Below the pieces are notes generated by a model, which saw only the letters and a program-made list of their open reading frames with translations, was not told the DNA's origin and searched no databases. This document shows positions 1-7,476 of a DNA stretch of 64,000 nt, in pieces. Each line of letters starts with the position of its first letter. Positions within the stretch are counted from its first letter, which is position 1. The position numbers and the translations under genes were made by a program. Source of the stretch: Variovorax sp. J22P240 (GTDB lineage Bacteria; Pseudomonadota; Gammaproteobacteria; Burkholderiales; Burkholderiaceae_C); the NCBI RefSeq assembly GCF_030316855.1, contig NZ_JASZYR010000018.1:42141-106140 (forward strand), in the 5' to 3' direction.

Positions 1-909
1 GTGCCGTGGCTGCTCAATCTGCGCAACACCGTGCCGGGTGCGCGCTGGCTCGGAGAGAAGGTGCTGGGGCTTTCCGCGAAGCGCTCGCTGCCCGAGTGGC
101 GCAGCGACACCTTCTGGCGCGCCGGCGATCCTTCGATGTTCGCGAGCCGCGAGCAGGCAATCGCCGCCGCAGGCGTGGGGCGCAAGGTCGCGGTGCTTTT
201 CGTCGACACCTTCAACGGCAATTTCGAGAGCGAGAACGCGCTGGCTGCCGCGCGTGTGCTCAAGGCGGCGGGCTACATGCTGCACACGGTGCAAAAGGAT
301 GGCGGCCACCATTGCTGCGGCCGCACCTATCTCGCCAATGGCATGGTCGACGAGGCCAAGGCCAAGGCCGGCGCGCTGATCGATGCGCTGCTGCCGCTGG
401 CCGATGCGGGCATTGCGATCGTGGGGCTCGAGCCCTCGTGCCTGCTGACGCTGCGCGACGAGGCATTGGTCATGGGCTTTGGCGCGAAGGCCGAGACGGT
501 GGCCGGTCAGTCGCTGCTGTTCGAGGAATTCATCGCCCGTGAGGCAAAGGCCGGCCGCTTCCAGCTGGCGCTCAAGGCGGTCGACAAGCCGATCCTGCTG
601 CACGGCCACTGCCACCAGAAGGCCTTCGGCGCGGTCAGCCCGATCCTCGACGTGCTCAAACTGATCCCGGGCGCCAAGCCGGAGCTGATCGAGAGCTCGT
701 GCTGCGGCATGGCGGGGAGCTTCGGCTACGAGGCTTCCCACTACGAGGTCTCGATGCAGATGGCGGAGGCCAGCCTGCTGCCCGCGGTGCGTCAGAACCC
801 CGACGCGATCCTGGTGGCCGATGGCACCAGCTGCCGTCACCAGATCGCCGACGGTGCGCAGCGCGAAGCGGTTCACGTCGCACGGCTGCTCGACGCGCAG
901 CTCGCCTGA
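1..909 (+). CDS. FAD/Fe-S oxidoreductase, C-terminal part (5' end outside window)
   Basis: The open frame runs in from the left edge, so the GTG at base 1 need not be a start. The visible 302 residues are the cysteine-rich (CCG-type) Fe-S oxidoreductase module: LEPSCLLTLRDE near residue 145, HGHCHQKAF near 200 and SSCCGMAGSFGYE near 235. These are the paired CCG motifs of GlpC and of the C-terminal half of large D-lactate or D-2-hydroxyglutarate dehydrogenases, where they pass electrons from the flavin domain towards the respiratory chain. The FAD domain expected upstream is not visible, so a stand-alone GlpC-like protein cannot be excluded. The module is confident; the substrate is unknown. 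Confidence 0.85.
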   Translation: MPWLLNLRNTVPGARWLGEKVLGLSAKRSLPEWRSDTFWRAGDPSMFASREQAIAAAGVGRKVAVLFVDTFNGNFESENALAAARVLKAAGYMLHTVQKDGGHHCCGRTYLANGMVDEAKAKAGALIDALLPLADAGIAIVGLEPSCLLTLRDEALVMGFGAKAETVAGQSLLFEEFIAREAKAGRFQLALKAVDKPILLHGHCHQKAFGAVSPILDVLKLIPGAKPELIESSCCGMAGSFGYEASHYEVSMQMAEASLLPAVRQNPDAILVADGTSCRHQIADGAQREAVHVARLLDAQLA

Positions 910-931
910 GGCCACCGGCGCCTGCCTGCGG

Positions 932-1738
932 CTAGGACACCTCGATCAGCAGGTCGGGCTGGAAGTTTTCCTGCTCGCCCTTGCCGACGTAGCCCAGCGG
1001 ATTCGCCACCACCCGGCATCCGTCCTTCATGTAGTCGAAGTGGCAATGCAAGTGGCCGTGCAGCCAGAGGTCGGCTTGCGGCAGCAACTCGTCCAGGGAA
1101 TTGCAGAAGCCCGCCGTGCCAGGGCTCAGTCCGTAGCGCGGATCGGCGCTCGCCAAGGTCGGCGCGAAATGGGTGATCGCCACCGTGGTGCCGTCGAAGC
1201 TTTCGGCCAAGGCGTTGCGGAGCCAAGCCTGGCATGTCAGCGAGTGCTCTCTCAGTGCTTCGGCGAGGAAGATTTCCCCGTCACGGAGCGTGGCGGCTTT
1301 CTGCAGATAGAAGTTGGCGGCGCGCATTGCCTTGCCGCGCTTCTTGAGGGCTTCGGACAGGCTGTCGGTCCGCTCGACCAGCGCATCGAAGTCGGCCCAG
1401 AGCGTGGTGCCGATGAAGCGCACGCCATCGATCACGCGGGTCTCGCGTTCCAGCCACCCGATGTCCAGCGCGTCGCAGGTTTCGCGAAGCCGGCTGTGGA
1501 TCTCGTCGAAATCCGCGTTGTCGTATTCATGGTTGCCCGGGACGTACAGCACGGGCGCCGGCCACCCGTGGCGCGGGGAAAAGCGGGCCAGACCGAAATC
1601 GGGCTCGCTCAGACTGGAGCCTTCCTGGTAGGAGCCGATGTCACCGGCGAGCACCAGCAGGTCGGCACCGGGGGCCGGCGCAATCTGGAGGTGCGGATGG
1701 ACTTCGATGTGGAGGTCCGAGAGCAACTGGAGCTTCAT
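932..1738 (-). CDS. Metallophosphoesterase
   Basis: A 268-residue calcineurin-like phosphoesterase. The metal-binding blocks are in order: LSDLHIEVH at residues 6-14, LAGDIGS near 31, GNHEYD near 68, THFAPT near 170 and HGHLHCH near 208. The family uses a two-metal centre to hydrolyse phosphoester bonds. There is no signal peptide or membrane segment, so it is probably cytoplasmic. It converges with the preceding oxidoreductase gene (22 bp gap) and is transcribed away from the small gene at 1861. The substrate cannot be told from sequence. Confidence 0.88.
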   Translation of the reverse strand: MKLQLLSDLHIEVHPHLQIAPAPGADLLVLAGDIGSYQEGSSLSEPDFGLARFSPRHGWPAPVLYVPGNHEYDNADFDEIHSRLRETCDALDIGWLERETRVIDGVRFIGTTLWADFDALVERTDSLSEALKKRGKAMRAANFYLQKAATLRDGEIFLAEALREHSLTCQAWLRNALAESFDGTTVAITHFAPTLASADPRYGLSPGTAGFCNSLDELLPQADLWLHGHLHCHFDYMKDGCRVVANPLGYVGKGEQENFQPDLLIEVS

Positions 1739-1760
1739 GAATGCAGTCTAGGCGATGGCG

Positions 1761-1779
1761 TTATGCGTGGATTGCATAA
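1761..1779. promoter_or_regulatory. Inverted repeat in a divergent promoter
   Basis: TTATGC-N7-GCATAA is a perfect 6-bp inverted repeat. It lies 23 bp upstream of the metallophosphoesterase start and about 80 bp upstream of the small gene at 1861. Its position suits an operator, but no cognate regulator is identified. Confidence 0.35.
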
Positions 1780-1797
1780 AAAGGGACTTGGAATACT

Positions 1798-1813
1798 GGG
1801 GAAAACCCTTAAT
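1798..1813 (+). promoter_or_regulatory. Promoter-like GGG-AAAA-CCC-TTAAT motif
   Basis: The motif GGGGAAAACCCTTAAT ends 47 bases before the ATG at 1861. A very similar motif (GGGTAACCCCTAAT, 3079-3092) ends 46 bases before the unrelated gene at 3139. The matched sequence and spacing suggest a shared promoter class or activator site. No sigma factor is assigned. Confidence 0.4.
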
Positions 1814-1860
1814 CTTGGTTCATCATCAATACACCAGCGCGCCAACGTCCGCGCACCATC

Positions 1861-2034
1861 ATGTTCAGCTTGATCGCCCAAGTGGCCCGTTTTCTTCGTC
1901 CCGCCTGTGAAACGACTCCGTCCAGCCCGGCCGCCGTGCTGATGGAAAGCGCCGGCAGCCGCGCCGGTCTGGACGCTCGCCAGGCCCAGGAACTGCGCGT
2001 CGCTGCCAGTGCCTGGCTGAGCGTCGTGCGCTGA
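1861..2034 (+). CDS. Small protein, 57 aa, function unknown
   Basis: A 57-codon frame starting MFSLIAQVARFLRP and ending in TGA at 2032-2034. It has an amphipathic N-terminus and an alanine-rich C-terminal helix, with no obvious membrane span. Support: codon third positions are GC-rich like neighbouring genes, it fills the gap between two genes read on the other strand, and it has a promoter-like motif at the same spacing as the next plus-strand gene. No clear ribosome-binding site is seen. I recognise no family. Confidence 0.5.
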   Translation: MFSLIAQVARFLRPACETTPSSPAAVLMESAGSRAGLDARQAQELRVAASAWLSVVR

Positions 2035-2049
2035 GCGAGCACTCCTCGA

Positions 2050-3030
2050 TCATTCTCTCGATGCCGGTTCGCCCGGCGCCCCGGCAAAGGCTGCGGCAGC
2101 CGATCGCAGCAGCGCCTTCCGCAGCCATTCATGCGAATGCGCGTGCTGCGCGCGCCGATGCCAGACTGCATCCACATGCACCAGCGGCTGGTCGAAGGGC
2201 AGGTCGCGCAGGACCAGTTGGTCGTCGATGCCCGTCACCCGCACGAAGTGCCGGGGCAGCACGGTCAGCAGATCCGAGTTCGCCACCACCCGGCCGGCCG
2301 TGAAAAACTGGTTCACCGTGACCACGATGCGCCGCTCCCGCCCCATCGCGCCCAGCGTCTGGTCGATGAATCCATAGGGGCGGCCCGAGAAGCTCACCAG
2401 CAGGTGGCGCGCGGCACAGTAGGCGTCGAGCGTCAGAGGCTCCGCCGCCAGAGGGTGGCCCCTGCGCATCACGCAGACGTACTCGCCGACATAGAGCCGC
2501 TGGCTTTCGAAGGGCACGCCCACTCCCGATTGCCCGCGAGCCGCAAGGGTGGCGATCACGGCCGGAAAGTAGCCGATCGCCATGTCGACCTCTTCCTTCT
2601 CCAGCATGGGGCGGGGGTCGCGAGTGGTTAGCGGCAGGACGCGCAGGGAAACGGCACGGGCTTCCCGCTCGACGATTTCGACCAACCCCGGCATGAGTTC
2701 GGCGGCGGTGGCGTCGGCCATGGCCAGCAGGAAGGTCGTATCGGCGATCCCCGCATCGAATTCGCCGGGCGCGAGCGTGTGCTGCAACTGCCTGAGGGCA
2801 TCCCGGACGGTGGGCCACAGCGCCAGCGCGCGCGGGGTCGGTTCCACGCCGGCGCCCGATCGGCGCACCAGTTCGTCGCCCAGGACGTCGCGCAGCCGCC
2901 GCAGCGCATTGCTGACGGCCGGCTGGGTGATCGAGAGATTCCGTGCGGCCCGCGTCAGGTTGCGCTCTGCCATCACTTCGTCGAAGACGCGAAGCAGGTT
3001 CAGGTCGAGCGTGCGAAAGTTGACGTCCAT
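2050..3030 (-). CDS. LysR-family transcriptional regulator
   Basis: 326 residues. The N-terminal winged helix-turn-helix (residues 5-65) carries NLTRAARNLSITQPAVSNAL and LRRLRDVLGDELVRR, which are typical of NodD/SyrM-like LysR proteins. The rest is the periplasmic-binding-protein-like effector domain. It faces away from the membrane-protein gene at 3139; the 108-bp gap holds TGATAAACATCA (3043-3054), a short imperfect site that could be its operator. No adjacent enzyme gene points to the inducer. Confidence 0.9.
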   Translation of the reverse strand: MDVNFRTLDLNLLRVFDEVMAERNLTRAARNLSITQPAVSNALRRLRDVLGDELVRRSGAGVEPTPRALALWPTVRDALRQLQHTLAPGEFDAGIADTTFLLAMADATAAELMPGLVEIVEREARAVSLRVLPLTTRDPRPMLEKEEVDMAIGYFPAVIATLAARGQSGVGVPFESQRLYVGEYVCVMRRGHPLAAEPLTLDAYCAARHLLVSFSGRPYGFIDQTLGAMGRERRIVVTVNQFFTAGRVVANSDLLTVLPRHFVRVTGIDDQLVLRDLPFDQPLVHVDAVWHRRAQHAHSHEWLRKALLRSAAAAFAGAPGEPASRE

Positions 3031-3078
3031 CAGTGTTGTGAATGATAAACATCAGAAAGATAAAGTGGCAAAACACTA

Positions 3079-3092
3079 GGGTAACCCCTAAT
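3079..3092 (+). promoter_or_regulatory. Promoter-like GGGTAA-CCCC-TAAT motif
   Basis: GGGTAACCCCTAAT, extended by AT to a -10-like TAATAT, ends 46 bases before the ATG at 3139. It matches the motif at 1798-1813 in sequence and in distance to the start codon. Confidence 0.4.
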
Positions 3093-3138
3093 ATCACCGC
3101 ATCGGCTCCCGCCTTTCGTTCTTTAGGAGGAACGCATC

Positions 3139-3684
3139 ATGACCAGTTTCGTACACGTTGACACCCCCGCAACTCACCCCGGCGTCGTTCGCGCCGAGGA
3201 AGTGATCGAGCGCATCCGCAGCGCTCGCCGCGGCTTCGACGGCGCGCGTGGCTTGGCCGCGCTGCTCCTGGCCGCCATTGTCTCGTCGCTGCTGGTCGTC
3301 GCCGACCGGCTGATGTCTACCTCGGAAGAGGGCGGTCTGCTGGTCGCTTGGGTGGTGCTCTGGGGCGTGGCCTTCTTTGCCATCGCGCTCTTTGCCGGCA
3401 CGGCCCGCGTCGTGGCGACTCGCGCAGTTGCTTCGGCCCGTGGCGCCGCCCGCCGACGCGCCGCAGTTCGCGCCGACGAGCAATTCATGGCCTACGCCAA
3501 GCACGACCCGCGCATCCTGCGCGATCTGCAGGCGATCCGCACCCGCCAGGAAGCGGCAGAAGTCGTGGCACCCGCCAACACCCGGGAACAAGCGCTCGAA
3601 GTGGTCGCCAAGCGTTCCGCCAACGTTCGCACGCCGACCCTGCACGAAGCGATGCGCCGCGTGAACCTCGGCCAGTACTACTGA
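3139..3684 (+). CDS. Two-TM membrane protein, function unknown
   Basis: 181 residues with two hydrophobic spans (about 38-58 and 68-90). They are flanked by an N-terminal soluble helix and a long basic, alanine-rich C-terminal region (about 95-181) ending NLGQYY. AGGAGG eight bases upstream fixes the ATG. A strong bidirectional terminator follows 35 bp after the stop, so the gene is probably monocistronic. I recognise no family; the layout suggests an inner-membrane protein with a helical cytoplasmic tail. Confidence 0.8.
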   Translation: MTSFVHVDTPATHPGVVRAEEVIERIRSARRGFDGARGLAALLLAAIVSSLLVVADRLMSTSEEGGLLVAWVVLWGVAFFAIALFAGTARVVATRAVASARGAARRRAAVRADEQFMAYAKHDPRILRDLQAIRTRQEAAEVVAPANTREQALEVVAKRSANVRTPTLHEAMRRVNLGQYY

Positions 3685-3718
3685 TCCGACCCAGCCGCCT
3701 AAGACGGCCCGGCCCTCG

Positions 3719-3748
3719 AAAAAAAGCCCCGCGATGCGGGGCTTTTTC
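3719..3748. terminator. Bidirectional rho-independent terminator
   Basis: The GC stem GCCCCGC / GCGGGGC with loop GAT is flanked by seven A on the left and five T on the right. It works as an intrinsic terminator for the gene ending at 3684, and on the other strand for transcripts coming from pckG. Confidence 0.9.
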
Positions 3749-3754
3749 GTTGGT

Positions 3755-3848
3755 GAAACACCGCGAATCCGGCTCAGCCGGTCCGCCGGTGTTGCCCCCG
3801 GCAGGGGGTAGGCGAAGCGACACGAAGTGCGCGCAGCCTGGGGGCGAG
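3755..3848 (-). repeat. Dispersed three-hairpin repeat, copy 1 (after pckG)
   Basis: Read on the minus strand, it begins right after the pckG TGA with CTCGCCCCCAGGCT. Hairpin 0 is GCGCAC-TTC-GTG[T]CGC. Hairpin I is CCCCC-TGCC-GGGGG. Hairpin II has the outer stem AACACC[G]GCGGA / TTCGCGGTGTT enclosing CCGGC-TGA-GCCGG. It matches four other copies in the window (11431, 42801, 49179, 60816) in order, orientation relative to the upstream gene, and structure. Confidence 0.9.
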
Positions 3849-3849
3849 C

Positions 3850-5697
3850 TCAAGCCGCCAGTCGCTGCTCGATCGCGGCCTTGGTGGCCGGCAGTTCCTT
3901 CGGCAGGTGGTGCGCGAGCTGCTGGAACAGTTCGGCGTGGAGCTTCAGTTCGGCCTGCCACGCAGCGTTGTCGATGCTGGTGACCGTTCGGAACTGTTCG
4001 GCGCTGAAGTTCAAGCCGGTCCAGTTCAGGTCCTCATAGCGGGGGCTGACGCCGAAAATGTGATCAGTGCCGCTGTCCTGGCCCTCGATGCGGTCGATCA
4101 TCCACTTCAGGACGCGCATGTTCTCGCCGTAGCCCGGCCAGACGAACTTGCCGTCCTCGCCCTTGCGGAACCAGTTGGTCGTATAGATCTTCGGCGCCTT
4201 GGCGCCCGAAGCCTCGAGCTTCTTGCCCAGGTCGAGCCAGTGCTGGAAGTAGTCGCTCATGTTGTAGCCGGCGAAGGGCAGCATCGCGAACGGATCGCGG
4301 CGCACCACGCCTTGCTGGCCTGCGGCTGCGGCAGTGGTTTCGGACCCCATCGTCGCGGCCATGTAGACGCCTTCCACCCAGTTGCGGGCTTCGGTCACCA
4401 GCGGCACGGTGGTCGAGCGGCGGCCGCCGAAGATGAAGGCGTCGATCGCGACGCCCTTCGGGTCGTCCCAGGCGTCGTCGAGCGCCGGGTTGTTGGTGGC
4501 AGCGACGGTGAAGCGTGCGTTCGGGTGTGCCGCCTTGGCGCCAGTTTCCTTGGCGATAGCCGGCGTCCAGTCCTTGCCTTGCCAGTCGATCGCGTGCGCG
4601 GGCGCGTCGCCCATGCCTTCCCACCAGACGTCGCCGTCATCGGTCAGGGCCACGTTCGTGAAGATCACGTCGCGGTCGAGGCTGGCCATGCAGTTCGGGT
4701 TGGTCTGCATGTTGGTGCCGGGCGCGACGCCAAAGTAGCCGGCCTCGGGATTGATGGCGTGCAGCTTGCCGTCTGCGCCGGGCTTGATCCAGGCGATGTC
4801 GTCGCCGATGGTCGTGACTTTCCAGCCGTCGAAGCCGGCCGGCGGGATCAGCATCGCGAAGTTGGTCTTGCCGCAGGCGCTCGGGAAGGCGGCCGCCACG
4901 TGGTACTTCTTGCCCTGGGGGTTGGTCACGCCGAGGATCAGCATGTGCTCGGCGAGCCAGCCTTCGTCGCGGCCCATGTTCGATGCGATGCGCAGCGCGA
5001 AGCACTTCTTGCCGAGCAGGGCGTTACCGCCGTAGCCCGAGCCGTAGCTCCAGATCTCGCGCGTCTCGGGGTAATGGACGATGTACTTCGTCTTGTTGCA
5101 GGGCCAAGCCACGTCCTTCTGGCCGGCTTCGAGCGGCGCGCCGACCGTGTGGACGCAGGGCACGAACTCGCCGTCGACGCCGAGCACTTCGTATACGGCC
5201 TTCCCCATGCGGGTCATGATCTTCATGTTGACAGCCACATAGGGGCTGTCCGACAGCTCGATGCCGATGTGCGCGATCGGCGAACCGAGCGGGCCCATGC
5301 TGAAGGGCACGACATACATCGTGCGGCCCTTCATGCAGCCGTCGAACAGCGGCTGCAGGGTGGCGCGCATTTCCGCCGGGGCCATCCAGTTGTTGGTGGG
5401 GCCGGCGTCTTCCTTGTTGGCGGAGCAGATGAAGGTGCGGTCTTCGACGCGCGCGACGTCGCTCGGATCGGAGGTCGCGAGGAAGGAATTGGGCCGCTTC
5501 GCCGGATCGAGCTTCTTGAAGGTGCCGGCGTCGACCATCAGCTGGCAGAGGCGGTCGTACTCTTCGGTACTGCCGTCGCACCAGTGGATGTCGGCGGGCT
5601 TGCACAGCGCGGCCATGTCGGCCACCCAGGCGATCAGCTTCGCGTTCTTGACGTAGGAGGGTGCCTGCATGGCAAGACCCTTCAGCGGTGCGTTCAT
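3850..5697 (-). CDS. pckG: Phosphoenolpyruvate carboxykinase (GTP)
   Basis: 615 residues, the usual length of the GTP-dependent enzyme. It converts oxaloacetate plus GTP to PEP, the first committed step of gluconeogenesis from TCA-cycle carbon. The family signature FPSACGKTN lies near residue 270 (kinase-1a P-loop), followed by DDIAW with metal-binding aspartates, and NWFRKGEDGKFVWPGYG with GENMRVLKW near 500-530, which bind the nucleotide. The ATG start is followed by MNAPLKGLAMQAP; a second in-frame ATG nine codons on is possible. A structured repeat directly follows the stop codon. Confidence 0.97.
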   Translation of the reverse strand: MNAPLKGLAMQAPSYVKNAKLIAWVADMAALCKPADIHWCDGSTEEYDRLCQLMVDAGTFKKLDPAKRPNSFLATSDPSDVARVEDRTFICSANKEDAGPTNNWMAPAEMRATLQPLFDGCMKGRTMYVVPFSMGPLGSPIAHIGIELSDSPYVAVNMKIMTRMGKAVYEVLGVDGEFVPCVHTVGAPLEAGQKDVAWPCNKTKYIVHYPETREIWSYGSGYGGNALLGKKCFALRIASNMGRDEGWLAEHMLILGVTNPQGKKYHVAAAFPSACGKTNFAMLIPPAGFDGWKVTTIGDDIAWIKPGADGKLHAINPEAGYFGVAPGTNMQTNPNCMASLDRDVIFTNVALTDDGDVWWEGMGDAPAHAIDWQGKDWTPAIAKETGAKAAHPNARFTVAATNNPALDDAWDDPKGVAIDAFIFGGRRSTTVPLVTEARNWVEGVYMAATMGSETTAAAAGQQGVVRRDPFAMLPFAGYNMSDYFQHWLDLGKKLEASGAKAPKIYTTNWFRKGEDGKFVWPGYGENMRVLKWMIDRIEGQDSGTDHIFGVSPRYEDLNWTGLNFSAEQFRTVTSIDNAAWQAELKLHAELFQQLAHHLPKELPATKAAIEQRLAA

Positions 5698-5910
5698 CGT
5701 CTATCTCCTAAGTTGAAAATCGTCTTTTCGAACGTGACTCGGTGCCTTGACGGCGAGATCCGTTGGAGAAAACGCTTCCGCCTCGGGAGAGCGGCTGCTT
5801 GGCAGGCGGTAGGGATCGGAGAACGAAGGCCGGCGACGTTGCCGACCCAGGCTGGCCTGTGGTGCTTCGAGCAGCGGCGAGGGCACGAAGTGCCCGCGCG
5901 GCGGCCGGAT

Positions 5911-6063
5911 TCAGGCGACGTAGATGGCGATCGACGCCAGAAGGAGCATCAGTACCCCGCCGACCAACGGCAGCACCAGAGGCATGAGGTGGACGATCGA
6001 CTCGACCGCGTCTTTTTCGACCGCGGCTGCGTGGCCGGGTTCGATGGGGGTGGGGTTGGACAT
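5911..6063 (-). CDS. Small single-TM protein, 50 aa
   Basis: MSNPTPIEPG opens a 50-residue protein: a polar N-terminal half, then one long hydrophobic helix (about residues 24-50). The ATG at 6063 is preferred over an upstream in-frame start because AAGGAA lies seven bases before it. It sits alone between pckG and the threonine ammonia-lyase gene, both on the same strand. The function is unknown; it resembles the many small inner-membrane proteins of Burkholderiales. Confidence 0.65.
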   Translation of the reverse strand: MSNPTPIEPGHAAAVEKDAVESIVHLMPLVLPLVGGVLMLLLASIAIYVA

Positions 6064-6126
6064 TGGAGTTCCTTGGGTTCTCGAGACTGAAACCATTTTA
6101 CCGACTGGTCCGCCGGTCGCGGTCTA

Positions 6127-6144
6127 GGGGGTTCCCAGACCCCC
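6127..6144 (-). terminator. Possible hairpin terminator after threonine ammonia-lyase
   Basis: GGGGGT-N6-ACCCCC forms a 6-bp stem starting 12 bp after the end of the ammonia-lyase gene. There is no T-run, so intrinsic termination is uncertain. Confidence 0.4.
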
Positions 6145-6155
6145 GATATGCGGCC

Positions 6156-7355
6156 TTACCGCTGTTCGGACGCCTCGAAGCCGGCCTCGCGCAATGCATC
6201 CAGCACGGCAGACAGGTGCCCGCGGCCGCGGGTCTGCAATACCAGCTCGATGTCGACGTTCTGGGCCGCCAGCATCGTGAACGCGCGCTGATGATGCACT
6301 TCGTCGATGTTGGCACCTGCTTCCGCCACCGTGGCCGTGATATGAGCCAGGGAGCCCGGCACGTCGCGCGCACTGACCCGCACCCTCGCCAGCCGCCCGG
6401 CCCGGACCATTCCCCGTTCGATGATGGCCGCGAGCAGCAGCGGATCGATGTTGCCGCCCGACAGCACGAGCCCGACCCGCTTGCCCTTGAAGCGCTCCGG
6501 ATGCCGGATCAGCGCGGCCAGTCCGGCGGCTCCCGCGCCTTCGACCAGCGTCTTCTCGATTTCCAGCAGCATCAGGACAGCCTGCTCGATGTCGCCCTCG
6601 TCGACCAGCAGCAGGTCGTCGACGTGGCTGGCGATGATGTCGCGCGTCAGCACCCCCGGGGTCCCTACGGCGATGCCTTCGGCGATCGTGCTGGCGCCCT
6701 GAGGATGGTGCGTGCCCTGCACCGCGTTGACCATGGCCGGAAAGCGCGTCGTCTGGACGCCGACGATCTCGATGCCGGGCTTGCGGGCGCGTGCGGCGAT
6801 CGCCATGCCGGCGATCAGCCCCCCGCCGCCGACCGACACCACCAGCATGTCGAGATCGGGCACGGCATCCAGCATTTCCAGCGCCACGGTGCCTTGGCCG
6901 GCGATGATGGCTTCATCATCGTAGGGATGGACGAAAGTCAGGCCTTCGCGTTCCGCCAGTGCCAGTGCGTGGGCACGAGCGGCATCGAGCGTGTCGCCGT
7001 GCAGCACGACTTCGGCGCCGAAGCCGCGGGTCCGCTCGATCTTCACGCCGGGCGTGAAGCGCGGCATCACGATGAGCGCCCGCAGCCCCAGCCGCTGTGC
7101 GTGGTAAGCGACGCCCTGGGCATGATTGCCGGCCGACATGGCGATCACGCCACGCGTGCCCCCCTCGGAGAGGTCCACCAGCTTGTTACATGCGCCGCGT
7201 TCCTTGAACGAGGCGGTGAACTGCAGGTTCTCGAACTTGAGGAAAACCTGCGCCCCGACGATTTCGGAGAGCGTGCGCGATTCGACGCAGGGCGTGTCGA
7301 GAAGCTGCCCGTGTAGGCGTTTCGCGGCGCGTTCGATGTCTTCGATTCCAACCAT
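6156..7355 (-). CDS. Threonine ammonia-lyase (single ACT domain)
   Basis: A PLP fold-type II enzyme that deaminates L-threonine to 2-oxobutyrate. The PLP lysine is Lys51 in TASFKERGACNKL; SAGNHAQG and the glycine loop SVGGGGLIAG (near 178) hold the cofactor. A single ACT domain fills about residues 325-399. At 399 residues it matches the short class related to catabolic TdcB, not the 500-residue IlvA with a doubled regulatory domain. I start at the ATG at 7355; an in-frame extension of 22 residues lacks family character. Whether it feeds isoleucine synthesis or threonine breakdown is open. Confidence 0.9.
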   Translation of the reverse strand: MVGIEDIERAAKRLHGQLLDTPCVESRTLSEIVGAQVFLKFENLQFTASFKERGACNKLVDLSEGGTRGVIAMSAGNHAQGVAYHAQRLGLRALIVMPRFTPGVKIERTRGFGAEVVLHGDTLDAARAHALALAEREGLTFVHPYDDEAIIAGQGTVALEMLDAVPDLDMLVVSVGGGGLIAGMAIAARARKPGIEIVGVQTTRFPAMVNAVQGTHHPQGASTIAEGIAVGTPGVLTRDIIASHVDDLLLVDEGDIEQAVLMLLEIEKTLVEGAGAAGLAALIRHPERFKGKRVGLVLSGGNIDPLLLAAIIERGMVRAGRLARVRVSARDVPGSLAHITATVAEAGANIDEVHHQRAFTMLAAQNVDIELVLQTRGRGHLSAVLDALREAGFEASEQR

Positions 7356-7476
7356 CGGCGGAATTGTGGCCGGAATTGCAACTTCCGGGCTGTTACCCGT
7401 CGTGAGGCTTCCCGAAGCCAATACTCTGCGTTATGGTCGCGCTCAGATTCAGTTTCCGTTCAATGGGGGATTCCCG

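Noticed and set aside
3907..6090. A 727-codon open frame antisense to pckG
   Set aside because: It is the complement of an unmistakable PEP carboxykinase; it has no start signals or domain character.
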